A stretch of DNA of 64,000 nucleotides from the NCBI GenBank assembly GCA_949130485.1, contig OX422195.1:622881-686880 (forward strand), read 5' to 3'. This DNA is from Agelas oroides (taxonomy: Eukaryota > Porifera > Demospongiae > Agelasida > Agelasidae). This document shows, in pieces, positions 1 through 11,997 of the stretch (position 1 is the stretch's first letter; each line of letters starts with the position of its first letter). The notes beneath the pieces are model-generated. The model searched no databases. It was not told the DNA's origin and was given only the letters and a program-made list of their open reading frames with translations. Position numbers and translations under genes: made by a program.

Positions 1-881
1 GGTGAGGTTTGGTTTGTGGAAACTTTGGGGACTCCACCATTTCACGTAAATTCTGCACATGACCCAGACACACCCTTCCCCCATTTCCCCACCCCAGATG
101 AAGTGCTTGTTCCGAGTAATGTGTGTGTGGGTGCGTGGGTGTGTGCGTGTGTGCGTGTGTGCGTGTGTGTGGGGGGGGGGGGGGGGGGGGGGGGTGTGCA
201 TGTGTTTAAACAATTCTTTGCTGAGGGCAAATTTGAAGCTGCATGAGAGAGGACGTCTTGTCTGTTCTAGAACTAAGTGAAAGCTTGAAGCCACTAGCTC
301 CACTTTAGCAGGAAATGCTAACTTCTTCCTGCCAGCAACTGAAAACGAGTGTCCTTCATCCATGGCTTCATAGCACATCACAGTACATACCTTCAGAACC
401 CACCACATACCTTGGAAGCCTCTGGTCAGCACTAGATGACAACCACCCACCCACCAATTGAAAACGAGTCTTCTTTCTTCTTCATGGCTTCATTTTGGGT
501 TAGTTCCAGTTCCAAGTACAGCAACTCAGGCCCCAGGCCAATCCCGGACTGGAAAGGCTGAGAGCCAGAGTGGTCAAATCCGTAAACCTTCAGTTGGCTT
601 GAGAGTATACTCTTAATGCCTGTTTCAGGAGCTGCAGTGATTTCATGTGTGCACGTTTATGATTGCACCATAGAGGTCTAGCTCAAAAAATGTTATCGTT
701 TTATCTCATAGCCATGGAGAAAAATTGGAAAGTTTTCTTCACGGCTATATGAGATAAAAACTGGGAAAGACTGCAGTATAGTAGCACTTATATTTGGCTG
801 GTAGGGCATGTGCAGAGATAGACTCAAACCCAGACACTGTCTGTCTGTCTGTCTGTATGTATGTATGTATGTATGTATGTC
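1..881. other. Gene-free, repeat-rich flank
   Basis: No coding region is recognised. A (GT)n tract runs into about 24 G residues at roughly 121-194. A (CTGT)n/(ATGT)n tetranucleotide tract at about 837-880 abuts the MITE that begins at 882. The rest is unique-looking AT-rich sequence in which I see nothing else. Confidence 0.6.
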
Positions 882-1129
882 AAGAGCGCATAAGAACGGG
901 CGGCTAGAGTAAAAGCATGTAACTCCAATAGAAGCCCGTAGTCCAGGCAAAATTATTGAACCATACTAAAAATAGAACACCCGGTCACGTGCTTAGCAAC
1001 AATGGCTTATGTCTATGCAGAGCTGCGCAGTACGTGTCACTATTTTTAGTACTGGCGGTAAATTCCAACTGGTTTCAAATTTACGGAGTTACACGCTCTT
1101 ATTCTAGCCGCCTGTTCTTATGCGCTCTT
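882..1129. mobile_element. MITE, 'GAGCGCATAAGAAC' family, copy 1
   Basis: The ends are inverted repeats of about 45 bp: AAGAGCGCATAAGAACGGGC at the left is mirrored by GTTCTTATGCGCTCTT at the right, and both continue through a CTAGAGTAA-type and GTGTAACTCC-type block. The interior has no ORF. A second full copy lies at 6285-6545 and a partial one near 3886-3960, so this is a multicopy family. No transposase is encoded. Confidence 0.8.
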
Positions 1130-1375
1130 ATGAGCTCTTTTGTTTGTGTGTATGTTATGAAACCGAAAGCATATACGCTGCATTGTAGTAGGTCTACAAT
1201 GAAACACAGTGTGAGCTATTATAAATTTAGAGTACTAACACGTGTCTGCACGGCTGTTGTATTTTTACACTTCTGACTGGTTTGGTATGTAAACACTATT
1301 CACGGTTGCTAAGGATACCGTCACAACAACTAAGCTATTGGAGGTCACAATATCAAAAGGTTAAAATCTCTTGTA

Positions 1376-1600
1376 TAGTTGAGCGAATCTTTCAGCTGAG
1401 TGAACCTTTCAGGGTTGGGGGAAGTTTTTTAGCTGGGTGAATCTTTCAGCATGGTGAATCTTTCAGCTGGTGAGTCTTTTAGCATGGTGAATCTTTCAGC
1501 TGGTGAGTCTTTCAGCATGGTGAATCTTTCAGCATGGTGAATCTTTCAGCTGGGTGAATCTTTCAGCTGGGTGAAGTTTTTAGCTGAGTAAGTTCAGAGT
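1376..1600. repeat. Tandem repeat, GTGAATCTTTCAGCTG units
   Basis: About twelve imperfect copies of a 16-18 bp unit (GTGAATCTTTCAGCTGG or GTGAATCTTTCAGCAT). No ORF is associated with it. Confidence 0.75.
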
Positions 1601-1881
1601 TGAGTGCCAAGAGGGTGGCAGTGTTCTGTGGTAAGTGTGTGCTGTCATGTGAGTGGCTTCATATCAATGATTTCAGACCTGGTGGTGACCTCCTGATGTC
1701 ATCAGAGTAAGGGTACAGCTAGCTCCCTTCATGTGCATGTGTACTGTTAGCTTCCACTACCAATAGATTAGTGATGTCGGAATTACATCATAGGGAATTT
1801 TTGTTCCACTAGACCATACACGTACACAATTCATTCTACCTATTATGCTGTGCACTGATTCCAACAAGCACTACTTATTAT

Positions 1882-2296
1882 TAGCCTCGTTCCCAGGCTG
1901 TTCCCGCCTCCAGTTTTTGATCGCTTCCAGTATAAAAACGGAGGGGGAAGGCCTGGGAGAAAGAGTCACGTGCGTGACGTCAGGTAGACGTGAGGGTAGA
2001 CGTGAGGGGGGCGGTGCCCGACGAAGAATCTCGAGGTCCTTCTTGTAATATCTTGTCCAAGAACTTGAGACTGTAACATTCGAAAGACAGCGTCAATACA
2101 GCTCGTTGTATGGTAGACTCGAGGCTGATCAACGCAAAGTTTGTGAATTACAACGATCGGGCACCGACCCCCTCATGTCTACCCTCACGTCTACCTGATG
2201 TCACGCACGTCACTCTTTCTCCCAGGCCTTCCCCCTCCGTTTTTATACTGGAAGCGATCAAAAACTGGAGGCGGGAACAGCCTGGGAACGAGGCTA
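1882..2296. mobile_element. Long-armed foldback element, TAGCCTCGTTCCCAGGC family
   Basis: Two nearly identical inverted arms of about 140 bp (1882-2021 and 2158-2296) flank a core of about 135 bp. The tips are TAGCCTCGTTCCCAGGC and GCCTGGGAACGAGGCTA. This is the longest member of the short foldback family that recurs through the window. No ORF is seen. Confidence 0.85.
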
Positions 2297-2320
2297 ACTT
2301 ATTATGCTTTACAGTTCCAC

Positions 2321-2384
2321 TAGTCTCGTTCCCAGACCCTTGGTATGGTACACATACCGTACTGAGGGTCTGGGAACGAGACTA
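2321..2384. mobile_element. Short foldback element, TAGTCTCGTTCCCAGAC tips
   Basis: A 64-bp near-palindrome with tips TAGTCTCGTTCCCAGACCC and GGGTCTGGGAACGAGACTA around a short spacer. It is a minimal copy of the same family as 1882-2296. Confidence 0.75.
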
Positions 2385-2403
2385 CACCATCTATTATGCA
2401 TGA

Positions 2404-3209
2404 AGTTATGCTGTACACACATGGCTCCTTCTGTGTGCACTTGGAAGGGTGAGTGTGCTGTACACACATGGCTCCTTCTGTGTGCACTTGGAAGGGTGAG
2501 TGTGCTGTACACACATGGCTCCTTCTGTGTGCACTTGGAAGGGTGAGTGTGCTGTACACACATGGCTCCTTCTGTGTGCACTTGGAAGGGTGAGTGTGCT
2601 GTACACACATGGCTCCTTCTGTGTGCACTTGGAAGGGTGAGTGTGCTGTACACACATGGCTCCTTCTGTGTGCACTTGGAAGGGTGAGTGTGCTGTACAC
2701 ACATGGCTCCTTCTGTGTGCACTTGGAAGGGTGAGTGTGCTGTACACACATGGCTCCTTCTGTGTGCACTTGGAAGGGTGAGTGTGCTGTACACACATGG
2801 CTCCTTCTGTGTGCACTTGGAAGGGTGAGTGTGCTGTACACACATGGCTCCTTCTGTGTGCACTTGGAAGGGTGAGTGTGCTGTACACACATGGCTCCTT
2901 CTGTGTGCACTTGGAAGGGTGAGTGTGCTGTACACACATGGCTCCTTCTGTGTGCACTTGGAAGGGTGAGTGTGCTGTACACACATGGCTCCTTCTGTGT
3001 GCACTTGGAAGGGTGAGTGTGCTGTACACACATGGCTCCTTCTGTGTGCACTTGGAAGGGTGAGTGTGCTGTACACACATGGCTCCTTCTGTGTGCACTT
3101 GGAAGGGTGAGTGTGCTGTACACACATGGCTCCTTCTGTGTGCACTTGGAAGGGTGAGTGTGCTGTACACACATGGCTCCTTCTGTGTGCACTTGGAAGG
3201 GTGAGTGTG
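2404..3209. repeat. Homogeneous 47-bp minisatellite, about 17 copies
   Basis: The unit contains GTACACACATGGCTCCTTCT followed by a GTGTGCACTTGGAAGGGTGA block and is repeated head to tail with essentially no divergence. The unit length is not a multiple of three and the minus strand lacks stops in all three frames, which produces long overlapping open frames that are not genes. Confidence 0.9.
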
Positions 3210-3533
3210 CGAACCATTCTTACCTGAAGCCTCACTTCTTGGGTGAATTGTAATACACCTTGTGTGCCCAACTTAAATCCGATAAGGAAGGGTGTGTTAA
3301 TCGACCTAGTAGAGACACATTCCCTGCGGATGATTCACTACTAAACTCCCTGGTGAATCGTTCAGACTCCAGAGTTGAGTGCCAAGAGGGTGGCCGTGTT
3401 CCCCCCCCCCCCCCCCCCTCCCCCCTGCCCAGCTTTATTGCTTGTGGCCCCTGTGTGTCACTTGTAAGTAGTGGAATACTTGACTAGGAGCCTGGGATCG
3501 AAGCTAATTAAACTCCAATGGCTACAACCTCAA

Positions 3534-4140
3534 TAGTCTCATTCCCAGACCTGCAGCATAGTACACTGGGGGTCTGGGAATGAGACTACAACCAAAGCTA
3601 CTTCAACAGACAAACAGTCTGGTAGTATGTGAATATTCATGTGAACTCCAGTGACATCACACCATGAACCTTTATGCCCGCATTCCAGCTTCCTCAAGCA
3701 TCCTGCTGTAATTATGGCTCACCATTTGCATGTCCCTAATTACATCATGCAGGATGATGTCACCTGATGAGCTTCTGATAAAGCATGAGTACGTAGTATG
3801 TATATTAGGGCCGCCAAAATTTTTCTAAGCTGCTTTTCCCCCTACATGTACAACACTGTACTGGTCTTGTAGAAATACTAGCAAGTGCGCATAAGAACGG
3901 GTGGCTGGAGTAAGAGTGTGTAACTACGTAAAATTTGAAACTGGTCGGAATTTAGTTTGCTGGCATGGAAGTGTACAACATAGATAGTCTCATTCCCAGA
4001 CCATTAGTTTACTGGTATGGAAGTGTACAACATAGATAGTCTCATTCCCAGACCATTAGTTTACTGGTATGGAAGTGTACAACATAGATAGTCTCATTCC
4101 CAGACCATTAGTTTACTGGTATGAAACTGTACAACATAGA
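3534..4140. repeat. Foldback copy and tandem array built on it, plus MITE fragment
   Basis: 3534-3587 is a short foldback with tips TAGTCTCATTCCCAGAC and GTCTGGGAATGAGACTA. Around 3886-3960 there is a fragment of the GCGCATAAGAACGG MITE. From about 3953 to 4140 a 52-bp unit that includes TAGTCTCATTCCCAGACCA is repeated about 3.5 times, so one foldback arm was tandemly amplified. No gene is recognised here, although upstream exons of the next gene could be hidden. Confidence 0.65.
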
Positions 4141-4289
4141 TGTGTAGTTAGCATTCCTTGTAAGAGAGTACCCGATTTTGTACCAATTAGTAATTTTATT
4201 TCCTATCAAGCCAGCCGGCATTCCCCAGCATGCTTGCCCATCACAACGTGCTGCTTTTGATGGCGTATTGCTATCTCTCTCCTCTGTAG

Positions 4290-7200
4290 CACCACAGCCC
4301 AAGGCCTGTGACGACGACTTTGCCTACTGGAGCCAGGACCCCAAACTGGTGGAGGTGTGGAGGGAGGGAAAAGTATCCCTTGGACTTTCCATCATGACCA
4401 GAGAGGTTGGTAATATTGAACATTATTCTTTTAATTAGAGAGTCTGAAGCCTGTCGCTCGGGCCAAGAGGTTTTGAATATTGAATTATCAGTCCTTGAGT
4501 GCATCGTCAAACTTTGTAGCATTTCAACCCCAAGGGACTTTTTTTACAATTCTCAAACAACCGATATGACAGTTACCAATCATCTATATAGTTACTCCTC
4601 CCCTCTCCAAATAGCCATGGCTTCAGACCAAAGATTTCACAGATTACCCTCCCCAACTGTAAAATACAGTCCTTGCAGACCTCAGGGGAAATACTTGGTC
4701 TGGGGACAACATTACTCCCTAAATTCCTCCTCTCCTCCAACCAACCCCCCTTATCCCCTCTTACCCCCTCTTACCCCTCTTACCCCTCTTACCACCTCTT
4801 ACCCCCCCCCCCCCCCACCCCCTCCCCCCTCCCAACTTTTTAGATGGCAAAAGAATCTCATTTTGAGAGAATTGTGCTGATAAAAGGATTTAACGACCAG
4901 TGTCTGAGGGAGCTACCAGACCGGCTGGGCAAGTACACACACATCCAGGCTGTAAACGGCATCTTTCTCGACGGTCTCCCCATCGAGAGAGTAACAGAGG
5001 TTTTCCGAGACTTGGTGCACCCACATGTACAACTCCTAGTTCGCTACATCCACCCCATTCGGAGACAGTCCGACACCCCCACACCCCTTGTCCACTTTCC
5101 CGAGCGTCACTCAACCTATAACCCACAGACAGCTGGGCGGAGACCATCCAGACAGAGCATCGACACTAGCGCTGAACCACTTCCGATCCCTCTCTTCATT
5201 CTAGGCGACCATTTCACAGTGTGTAACACCCTCTTCCATCTGCTTCAAGCAGACGATCTTCAGAGTCCAAGTGCAAGATCCGAGAGCACTTCTTCCCTCT
5301 CTAGTTTTGATCCTACCCCTACAAGCCCCACCCCCCATCCACTGGTACCGACCACCATCCAGGAAAATAGCGAGGTTAGCACGCCTCTTAAGTCTACCCC
5401 ACCCTCAAGAAGATTAGGAAGACACCACAGTGATTTGCTCGCCAACTCAGATGCGTACGTCATGCGAGCTAAAGTCCCACCTGGAAAGTTTGAAATTGAT
5501 GCCAAAGACCTTCCAGATCTAACCATTGACGGCAAGGATGCAGATCCGGAAACACCTCACAGGCCGCCGCAAAACTTGCTCAGGCAGGTCAGCCAACATC
5601 ATGTTCCAGTCGCCCAGCGGGAGTACATCCTGCACATGTTCACACAGAAGGTGGACCGCCAGTTTGCCCATCTGTTTCTAAAACCAAGTGGAATCTACCT
5701 CATTGTGGTTGCTCTCCATGACATTCTCGACGATCCCCTGATTCAGTACGAGAACCTCTTCAACTGGCTACGACTGATACACACCCACGTGCGGCCAGAT
5801 GAGATTCGACGAGTGATTGTCGTGGGGATGTACAAAAAATCCCAAGTGCAGCGCAACGGTGATATTCTGAAATGCGTCCAACACCTCAACACAGCTATTC
5901 GTGACCAGACAAAGCAGACCTTTGTCATTCCCATGAAGGAGAGGGGGCATGTGTTTATGTTCGACATTGATCAAGCACAGACCGAGGTTCAGTACCTCTG
6001 CAGCTGTATCCGGAGCTGTATGGATGTCTTTATCAACCGATCGTGGTACTTTGAGAGAAATTTTTTCGACTGTGTCTTCACACCCTTCAACGGGTTCAGG
6101 AATGTCTGTTCGAAAATAATGGTCAAGAGAGGAACAGTGGAGTCTTCTTCGTCCATCCAAAAGCTCTACGACGGAACAGAGCTGCCCAATTGGTACTTTG
6201 AAACCCTTGCTGCCTATGCACCCGCTTTCATCAACTTATCAGGAGGAGGTCAGTATGTCACAGGCTCTTAGGGGGCAGGGAGGGCAAGAGCGCATAAGAA
6301 CGGGTGGCTAGAGTAAGAGCGTGTAACTCCAATTGAGGCCCACAGTCCAGTCAAAATTATTGAACCGTACGTACTAAAAATAGAACACCCGGCACGTACT
6401 TAGCAACAATGGCTTATGTCTACGCGCAGCTGCGCAGTACGTGACTACGTGTTACTATTTTTAGTGCGGTTCAATAATTCCGACTGGTTTCAAATGTACT
6501 GAGTTACACGCTCTTACTCTAGCCGCCCGTTCTTATGCGCTCTTGCCTTGTACACACTGTATGTCACAGGCTCTTAGGGGGCGGAGAGAAAAATCATAAT
6601 TAGAGCTTGGAGGGTTGTTTGCCATATTGGGTGAGGAGAAAAATCCTCCTAAGAGCCTGTAGATACAATATTAAGAGATCGGTTACCATAGTTACGTGGT
6701 TGAGGGAGAGAAACGAATGATTGGTATGCATTAATTGGAATGACACAACCTTTTCTGCAGTGGGTAATTTCTGCTGCAATTACATACGTTCTGTTTGCAC
6801 ACACACACTATCACCACCGCAGACTGCATCCTAAAGCCTGCCTTCATTGCCGATCTCCTACAGACCTGCCTGGGAAAAATGACGCCCAACGAATATATGG
6901 TGTTTGCACCCTCCAATGCTGCCTTGTGCAAGCTACCAGTAGTCACCTCTCAACTCCTTCACCACCGCATGTCCGACATGAACCTCGATGGAAGAAAACA
7001 GGACGCTGTCATTTCATGGATGAAAGAGCTTGAAGTAATCTACAGCATTGGGAATGAACGAAGCGACATCTTCTTCGTCCCTTTCCTTGCAACTGAGGCA
7101 GTCTCAGACCAGGCCATGTTTGATTGGAACGAGGGTGTCGCAATGGAATTCGATACTGCACTCACCTTGTACGCACAGCTCAACGTTCCGGCTACTGAAC

Positions 7201-9125
7201 AATTCTTTCACCGTCTAATCGCGTTGCTGCTCAAAGATGCCGCAGCGATGGGACCACGGGTGTGGGTCAATCTCGGGTGTAAGGAGGCTATGCTCCCTCT
7301 ACACTATGATGAGCCCAACTCACAACAACGACAACAGCTGGGCGTAGCCCTGCTCAGATATCACCCCATTCAGAACATCATCGAGTTCAGACTAAGGTAG
7401 GACATTCTCCATCAAAGAAAGGAAACGGATAATACAGTCAAATCATTCCCCAGCCCCCGTCCAGAGAACCTGGGAATGAGGCTACACTATATGTAGCCTA
7501 GTCTCGTTCCCAGGCTCCCTTGCTCCAGAATGTGAACATTGAAGTTGTGCAGGTGGGGAGAGCCTGGTATTTGTTCTCATGTGAGCAGCGTCAAGGGTAG
7601 AAGGGGGGTAGAGAGACCTTAGTTGTGTGTGGGTGCCTCCGAAGACTCGATAGCAAAAAGAGCGAAGGTAGTGGGTGACTTACTTCATATATCTAGCTAG
7701 CGAGGAGTGAATATTCTACACACTGAGCATAATTAGAACACTACCAGACGTTTTCAAGATCAAGTCATGGTGTTGTTGTTTTATTATTGTTGTTGTTGTT
7801 GTTATTGTTGTGATGTGTGACCTTTCATTCAGGACCAGCCGACCCCTACTGCTCCTGAAAGCAGCACAAGCCAAGCTCAACGAGGTCTACGGACACTCAA
7901 AATACAACGAATCCTTCAAGGAGGCCGTCTCGTTCCACATCCCAGCCCCCAATTTCGACCCCTCCATCAAAGAGGGTGCCATCTGGAAGCTTGGGAATGT
8001 CGGAGTCAAACCAAAGGTCGTGGTCAACCCATCTTCTTTTGACTGTGAACCGGAGAGAGAGGTGGAGGATGATCTAGACGAGGACGATCTTGGTGTGGAC
8101 AGGCCCGACAAGGTGCTGATAAAGATGAGGCCTCTCACCACTCCAGGAACCCTGGATACTGCCGAACTGAAGACCTGGGCCTCCTCTGATCCGGAAATGA
8201 AAGTGGTTGGTGTCTAATTTCTAATCCAGATGTAGCTAATTAGTACAGGAATGTAGCACACAACAATGTGGAAAGTTTTCACGACATTTAGTTTCAACAT
8301 GTGTAATCCTAGTAGCCTCGTTCCCAGGCCTCCCCCGTTTTTTTTTGTTGTTGTTGTTGTTCGGTTTGTGTTCAGTATAATACACAGAAGCGGAAGAGTG
8401 GTACTGAATGCAAACCTAAGAACAGGAGGCCTGGGAATACAATCCTAAGGATAGTTATCATTCTAAAGATTGCGTTAGTTGTCCAACAGAGCAAAGGTGG
8501 ATAATTACTACTACTCAGAAAACACAGCCTTCTTTCCAGGTCATCATGAAATAGACCAGTATACATGTAGTTCACCGGGCAAAGAGTCACGTAATACTAC
8601 TGTGACATGTCCAGTCACCAAACTCTATCCTGCTTGCTTCAGTTCCTTGTTCTCCAGTCCCCTTGTCTTTGCAAAGAAGCCATCTGCATGCAACCAGGTG
8701 TGCCAAGATGCCCTTGGGCACACATGGTCAAATGCAGTTCCTTTTCACTCGGCAGACCTTCTTTCTGTTAGCTGTATTTACTTTCACTTTCTGTGTTTCT
8801 TTTCCCCGCTCCCCTACAGCTCCCGGCAAATCTTTATCTCTATCTTCAGAAGCTACTAAGCACAGGAGAACATTGGGCTATGGTTGGATCACAACTGGGG
8901 CTTTTGTCTGTTGAAGACATCAATTTCTACCGTGATAATCCATGTAATGGTGGAAACGGTAGCGTACCATTGGACAAATGGAAGGAAAGCACACTCACAT
9001 ATAAAGACTTAGCGGATGTTCTCAAGTCTCAAGAAGTAGGACTGATCAAAGCGGCAAATTCAGTGGAGAACTTCTTCTCCGGTGACAAGACAGACTTTGT
9101 GTTTAGGTCACACTCAAGACCGTAG
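4290..9125 (+). CDS. PDZ / degenerate Roc-COR / death-domain protein (5' partial)
   Basis: Exons 4290-4405, 4844-6248, 6823-7396, 7833-8202 and 8820-9125 (stop TAG) join in frame with GT-AG introns; the beginning was not found. Exon 2 opens with a PDZ-like fold (HFERIVLIKGF, then IQAVNGIFLDGLPIERV). A Roc-like segment follows: FILGDHFTVCNTLF sits where a P-loop would be but lacks the GK[ST] core, and IYLIVVALHDIL with VIVVGMYKKS resemble later G-domain strands. Exons 3-4 look like a COR-type region. The last exon is a death domain (HWAMVGSQLGLLSVEDINFY, then W, then LADVLKSQEVGLIKAA). The architecture suggests an intracellular scaffold signalling through death-domain contacts, with a Roc module that probably does not bind GTP. 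Domain assignments are by eye; PDZ and death domain are the safest. Convergent with the next gene. Confidence 0.8.
6285..6545. mobile_element. MITE, 'GAGCGCATAAGAAC' family, copy 2 (intronic)
   Basis: Lies in the intron between 6248 and 6823. Tips are CAAGAGCGCATAAGAACGGG and GTTCTTATGCGCTCTTG, and the interior matches the copy at 882-1129. It is flanked by direct copies of TATGTCACAGGCTCTTAGGG (about 6254 and 6559), so the host sequence is also duplicated around the insertion. Confidence 0.8.
8313..8447. mobile_element. Foldback element, TAGCCTCGTTCCCAGGC family (intronic)
   Basis: TAGCCTCGTTCCCAGGCCTCC at the left is opposed by GGAGGCCTGGGAATACAATCC at the right; the right tip has decayed. 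It lies in the last intron of the death-domain gene. A poly-T/GTT tract fills the loop. Confidence 0.55.
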
Positions 9126-10484
9126 TCACTTGTTTCTGCGCCATTAGCCGCACAAATGCCATTAAAATCCGATCACAGCATTTTTGTGCATGAGCAAAAG
9201 CTACTACTTTTTTTTTTGTAGTGTACTAATCTTTTATTGGTTGTTTCACTCATGGATGCTGTACGTGTGTACATACAGGGTTAAAGTATGTTGTACGTGC
9301 GTACGTACGGGGTTAAAGTATTGTTTTTATGTATACCATGCAGTTTTTGTGCACTAGCTTGACATTCCATAGGGGACAGGGGGATCCCCTCAATCATTAT
9401 ATCTCAATTGCAATTATTAAATTCATTCCAGGCCTTTGCTGCCTTCAGTTGATTGGTTGCCTTCAGTTGTTGATTGCTTGCAGTGTCCAAATATAAAATT
9501 GTATGCTGCATAAATATAGATTGGTATGCTGCATGAGATATATGATGGTGGTGGGAATGATGCTTATTTATTGTTTTGTGTAAATTTCTATGTACCCCAT
9601 ACAACAACATTAATGTTACTAGTAAACAATGTTATGCCTCCAAAGAAGATGCAATGTGAAATCATATATCAACCTACAACCAGTGCGATTATGAGATATA
9701 TCGCACTCAAATAAACAAATGTGATTGGCTGCTTTTTGTTTACCATGAGGCATATTGCATAGGTAGCATGCATTATTGGCTGATAGACTTAATTGCTCGT
9801 ACATACTCACTGTTGATATAATTTCTCATCCCAGCATAGTACTCTGACCTTGTGCAGCGTTGGTCACTCACAATATACTGACATGCATGCCATTGCATGG
9901 TCTCCAAGAGGGCTGAAGTATGTACTGCAAACACTGGAGTCAGAAGGTCTGGGAACGTGTGAACCTATATAGCCCAGCATGGTATAGTGACCATCCTGAA
10001 CCATTGCATAAAGTAATCACGCAGAAAAGTGTTTTGAGGGCAACTGGAAGTGAGGATCGACCCTCTGTGGAGAGATACTGGCTGGAGCTGAGCAAGGCTT
10101 GGGAGTGAGGAGAGAAGGGGTGCAGTCAAGCCACAGACAGACTGAGCCCCTCCCACTGTACTAACTAGAGACAGAGATTGCCAGTCCTGATTTTAATATT
10201 CAAGAGATTAAGTGACGAAGTGAATGATGATGAATTATACAGGTTTCTTGATTGATCAGTGATAAAAGCTGTGTTGTTTGTGGGGTGCGTATGTATGCAA
10301 CACATAGCAGTTTATGGACACACAAAAGCTGTGCTACGCACCTGTCAATAGCACTTGAATGAGATGAAGTATTGTTACAAGTGGGGTGTGTGTTGATACA
10401 AAACAGGTAGTGTACAATATAATATAGTTATGTGCATACATCCTTGTTTGGCATAACTCCCATTGTGAGGTATTGCATTGTGGT
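9126..10484. other. AT-rich intergenic region between convergent genes
   Basis: Two near-identical GTACGTGYGTACGTACGGGG-like blocks occur at about 9260-9320. An isolated GGTCTGGGAACGTG stretch near 9944 may be a decayed foldback tip. No gene is seen. Confidence 0.5.
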
Positions 10485-11478
10485 TCAGGTAAAAAACACA
10501 TCATCTTCGGCCCCACTTGAAAGTGGGCTGTGCTCTCCTTCATGTTTCATCACCGATATACACCCACCTTGTGATCCACTTGAGTCTCTACATGAAGTCT
10601 TCCTCTCCTTCTCCTCCTCCCTGACCTTATGACCATCTTCTTGCATTGATTCAAGTGGCATGACCAGAGTCCCTCGCGATCTAGACACTATCAGTGTTGG
10701 TATCTTTGCTGGAGCACGGTCGACCTTCTTGTCTTTCTGAAATTTTGTCTGACGTGCATACTTTCCCAGCTTTTTGATCTCTTCATTTAGTGTCACCAGT
10801 CGATTTTGGAGTACCTGGTCCTCTTCACCTAGCCGTGTCTGTATAGTGAACAGCAACACATGTACATGCACCTCCACATGCAAAAATTGCTGGTTACAAT
10901 TAACTAAGTAATATGATTCACTGTGCACACATGGAAACAACAGTCACCATTCACAGAGATAGTAGAGTAGGGCTACTGTCTCGCCACTAGTCAGGTAGGG
11001 AAGAGAGGTGGGTCTGGCTAGCAAGACTAGTATCTGTCGCGGTCACAGCCAGGGTGTACTGTTAACTGCAGACACTGTATGCAGCGCTATATACGTAGTG
11101 GCTCACCAGCTGTTGTCTGATCCTTGCAAACGCCACCTCCACCTTCTGTGGACCGGCCTCCTTCTCAAGATTGTCGACAGTTCTCCCACGGCTTCCTACA
11201 AGTGCCGACGACGGCCGACCGCCGTGGAGACGCAGCGATCGTTTCTTGAAGTTTGGTGCGAGTACACTGGCGCTTCGGGGTCGCTGTACAGAACCAGTTC
11301 TTTTCGGCTCGACGGTTGTGCTCCCCCCACTGCTCTGCCTCGTTATCTTTAGACGATTGAACTCACTGGGTGACAGTGGGTGCGACAGACTTAGAGCTTC
11401 ACCGCTGAAATCCAGATGCTGGCGGCGAATCCTCTCGGCCGGGATTTCAAGACGTGGTAACGTCGCCGAAGCAGCCAT
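10485..11478 (-). CDS. Unrecognised basic coiled-coil protein, two exons
   Basis: Exon 1 is 11478-11107 and exon 2 is 10838-10485; the GT-AG join keeps phase 0 and gives about 241 residues. I chose ATG 11478, the first in-frame ATG. The N-terminal half is Ser/Arg/Pro rich (SPSEFNRLKI, RPRSASVLAP, RLHGGRPSSALV) and looks disordered. Around the junction a helical stretch forms a likely coiled coil (VAFARIRQQL joined to TRLGEEDQVLQNRLVTLNEE, then KKLGKYAR). The C-terminus is low complexity and acidic (GAEDDVFFT). No signal peptide or membrane segment is visible. I do not recognise the family; a cytoskeletal or centrosomal adaptor role would only be a guess. Confidence 0.6.
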
Positions 11479-11530
11479 CAACGAACAGTTTAACTATTTA
11501 CACTTATACGGAATTCCTACATTGCATAGC

Positions 11531-11997
11531 GCCTCTTTCGCGCTCATAGACACCCCCCTAAACTAACTGCATGCTTGCGTAAAATCGGCTGATGAAAATG
11601 CCGTTTATATAGTACAGTAAACTTTATTGCTCAATTGGCAATGATGGCATAGTTTGTAAACCGAAGTTAGCATATTGCAAGCCGAAGTGATGGGGCTGGC
11701 CACCGTGTCAATGGTGCTTGTGGACGAACTAGAATGTATTTGTGATTATAGCGTCGCAAAAAATGTCTGTATTGGCGGTAAAATGCGCGGAACGCGGAAT
11801 GCATTAATGGAATGGGGCACGGTTAGCGACACACACACACACACCTCTCCAGCATGCAAATGTAGCTTGCAAACAAGCAGTGTTGAACGCCTTCTAAAAT
11901 GCTGTGCCAACTCCCTGCATTAGTCTCTCCTAGACTCTCCCGATTTTACGCAAGCATGCAGGTAGTTTAGGGGGGTGTCTATGAGCGTGAAAGAGGC
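11531..11997. mobile_element. MITE with 58-bp terminal inverted repeats
   Basis: Left end 11531-11588 (GCCTCTTTCGCGCTCATAGA and onward) and right end 11940-11997 are inverted copies differing at about two positions. The 350-bp interior contains a (CA)n tract and no convincing ORF. It sits about 50 bp upstream of the minus-strand start codon at 11478, so it may lie in or near that gene's promoter. Confidence 0.8.

Noticed and set aside
2309-3271. 320-codon minus-strand open frame
   Set aside because: It is a read-through of the 47-bp minisatellite; all three minus frames are open and the protein is a simple repeat.
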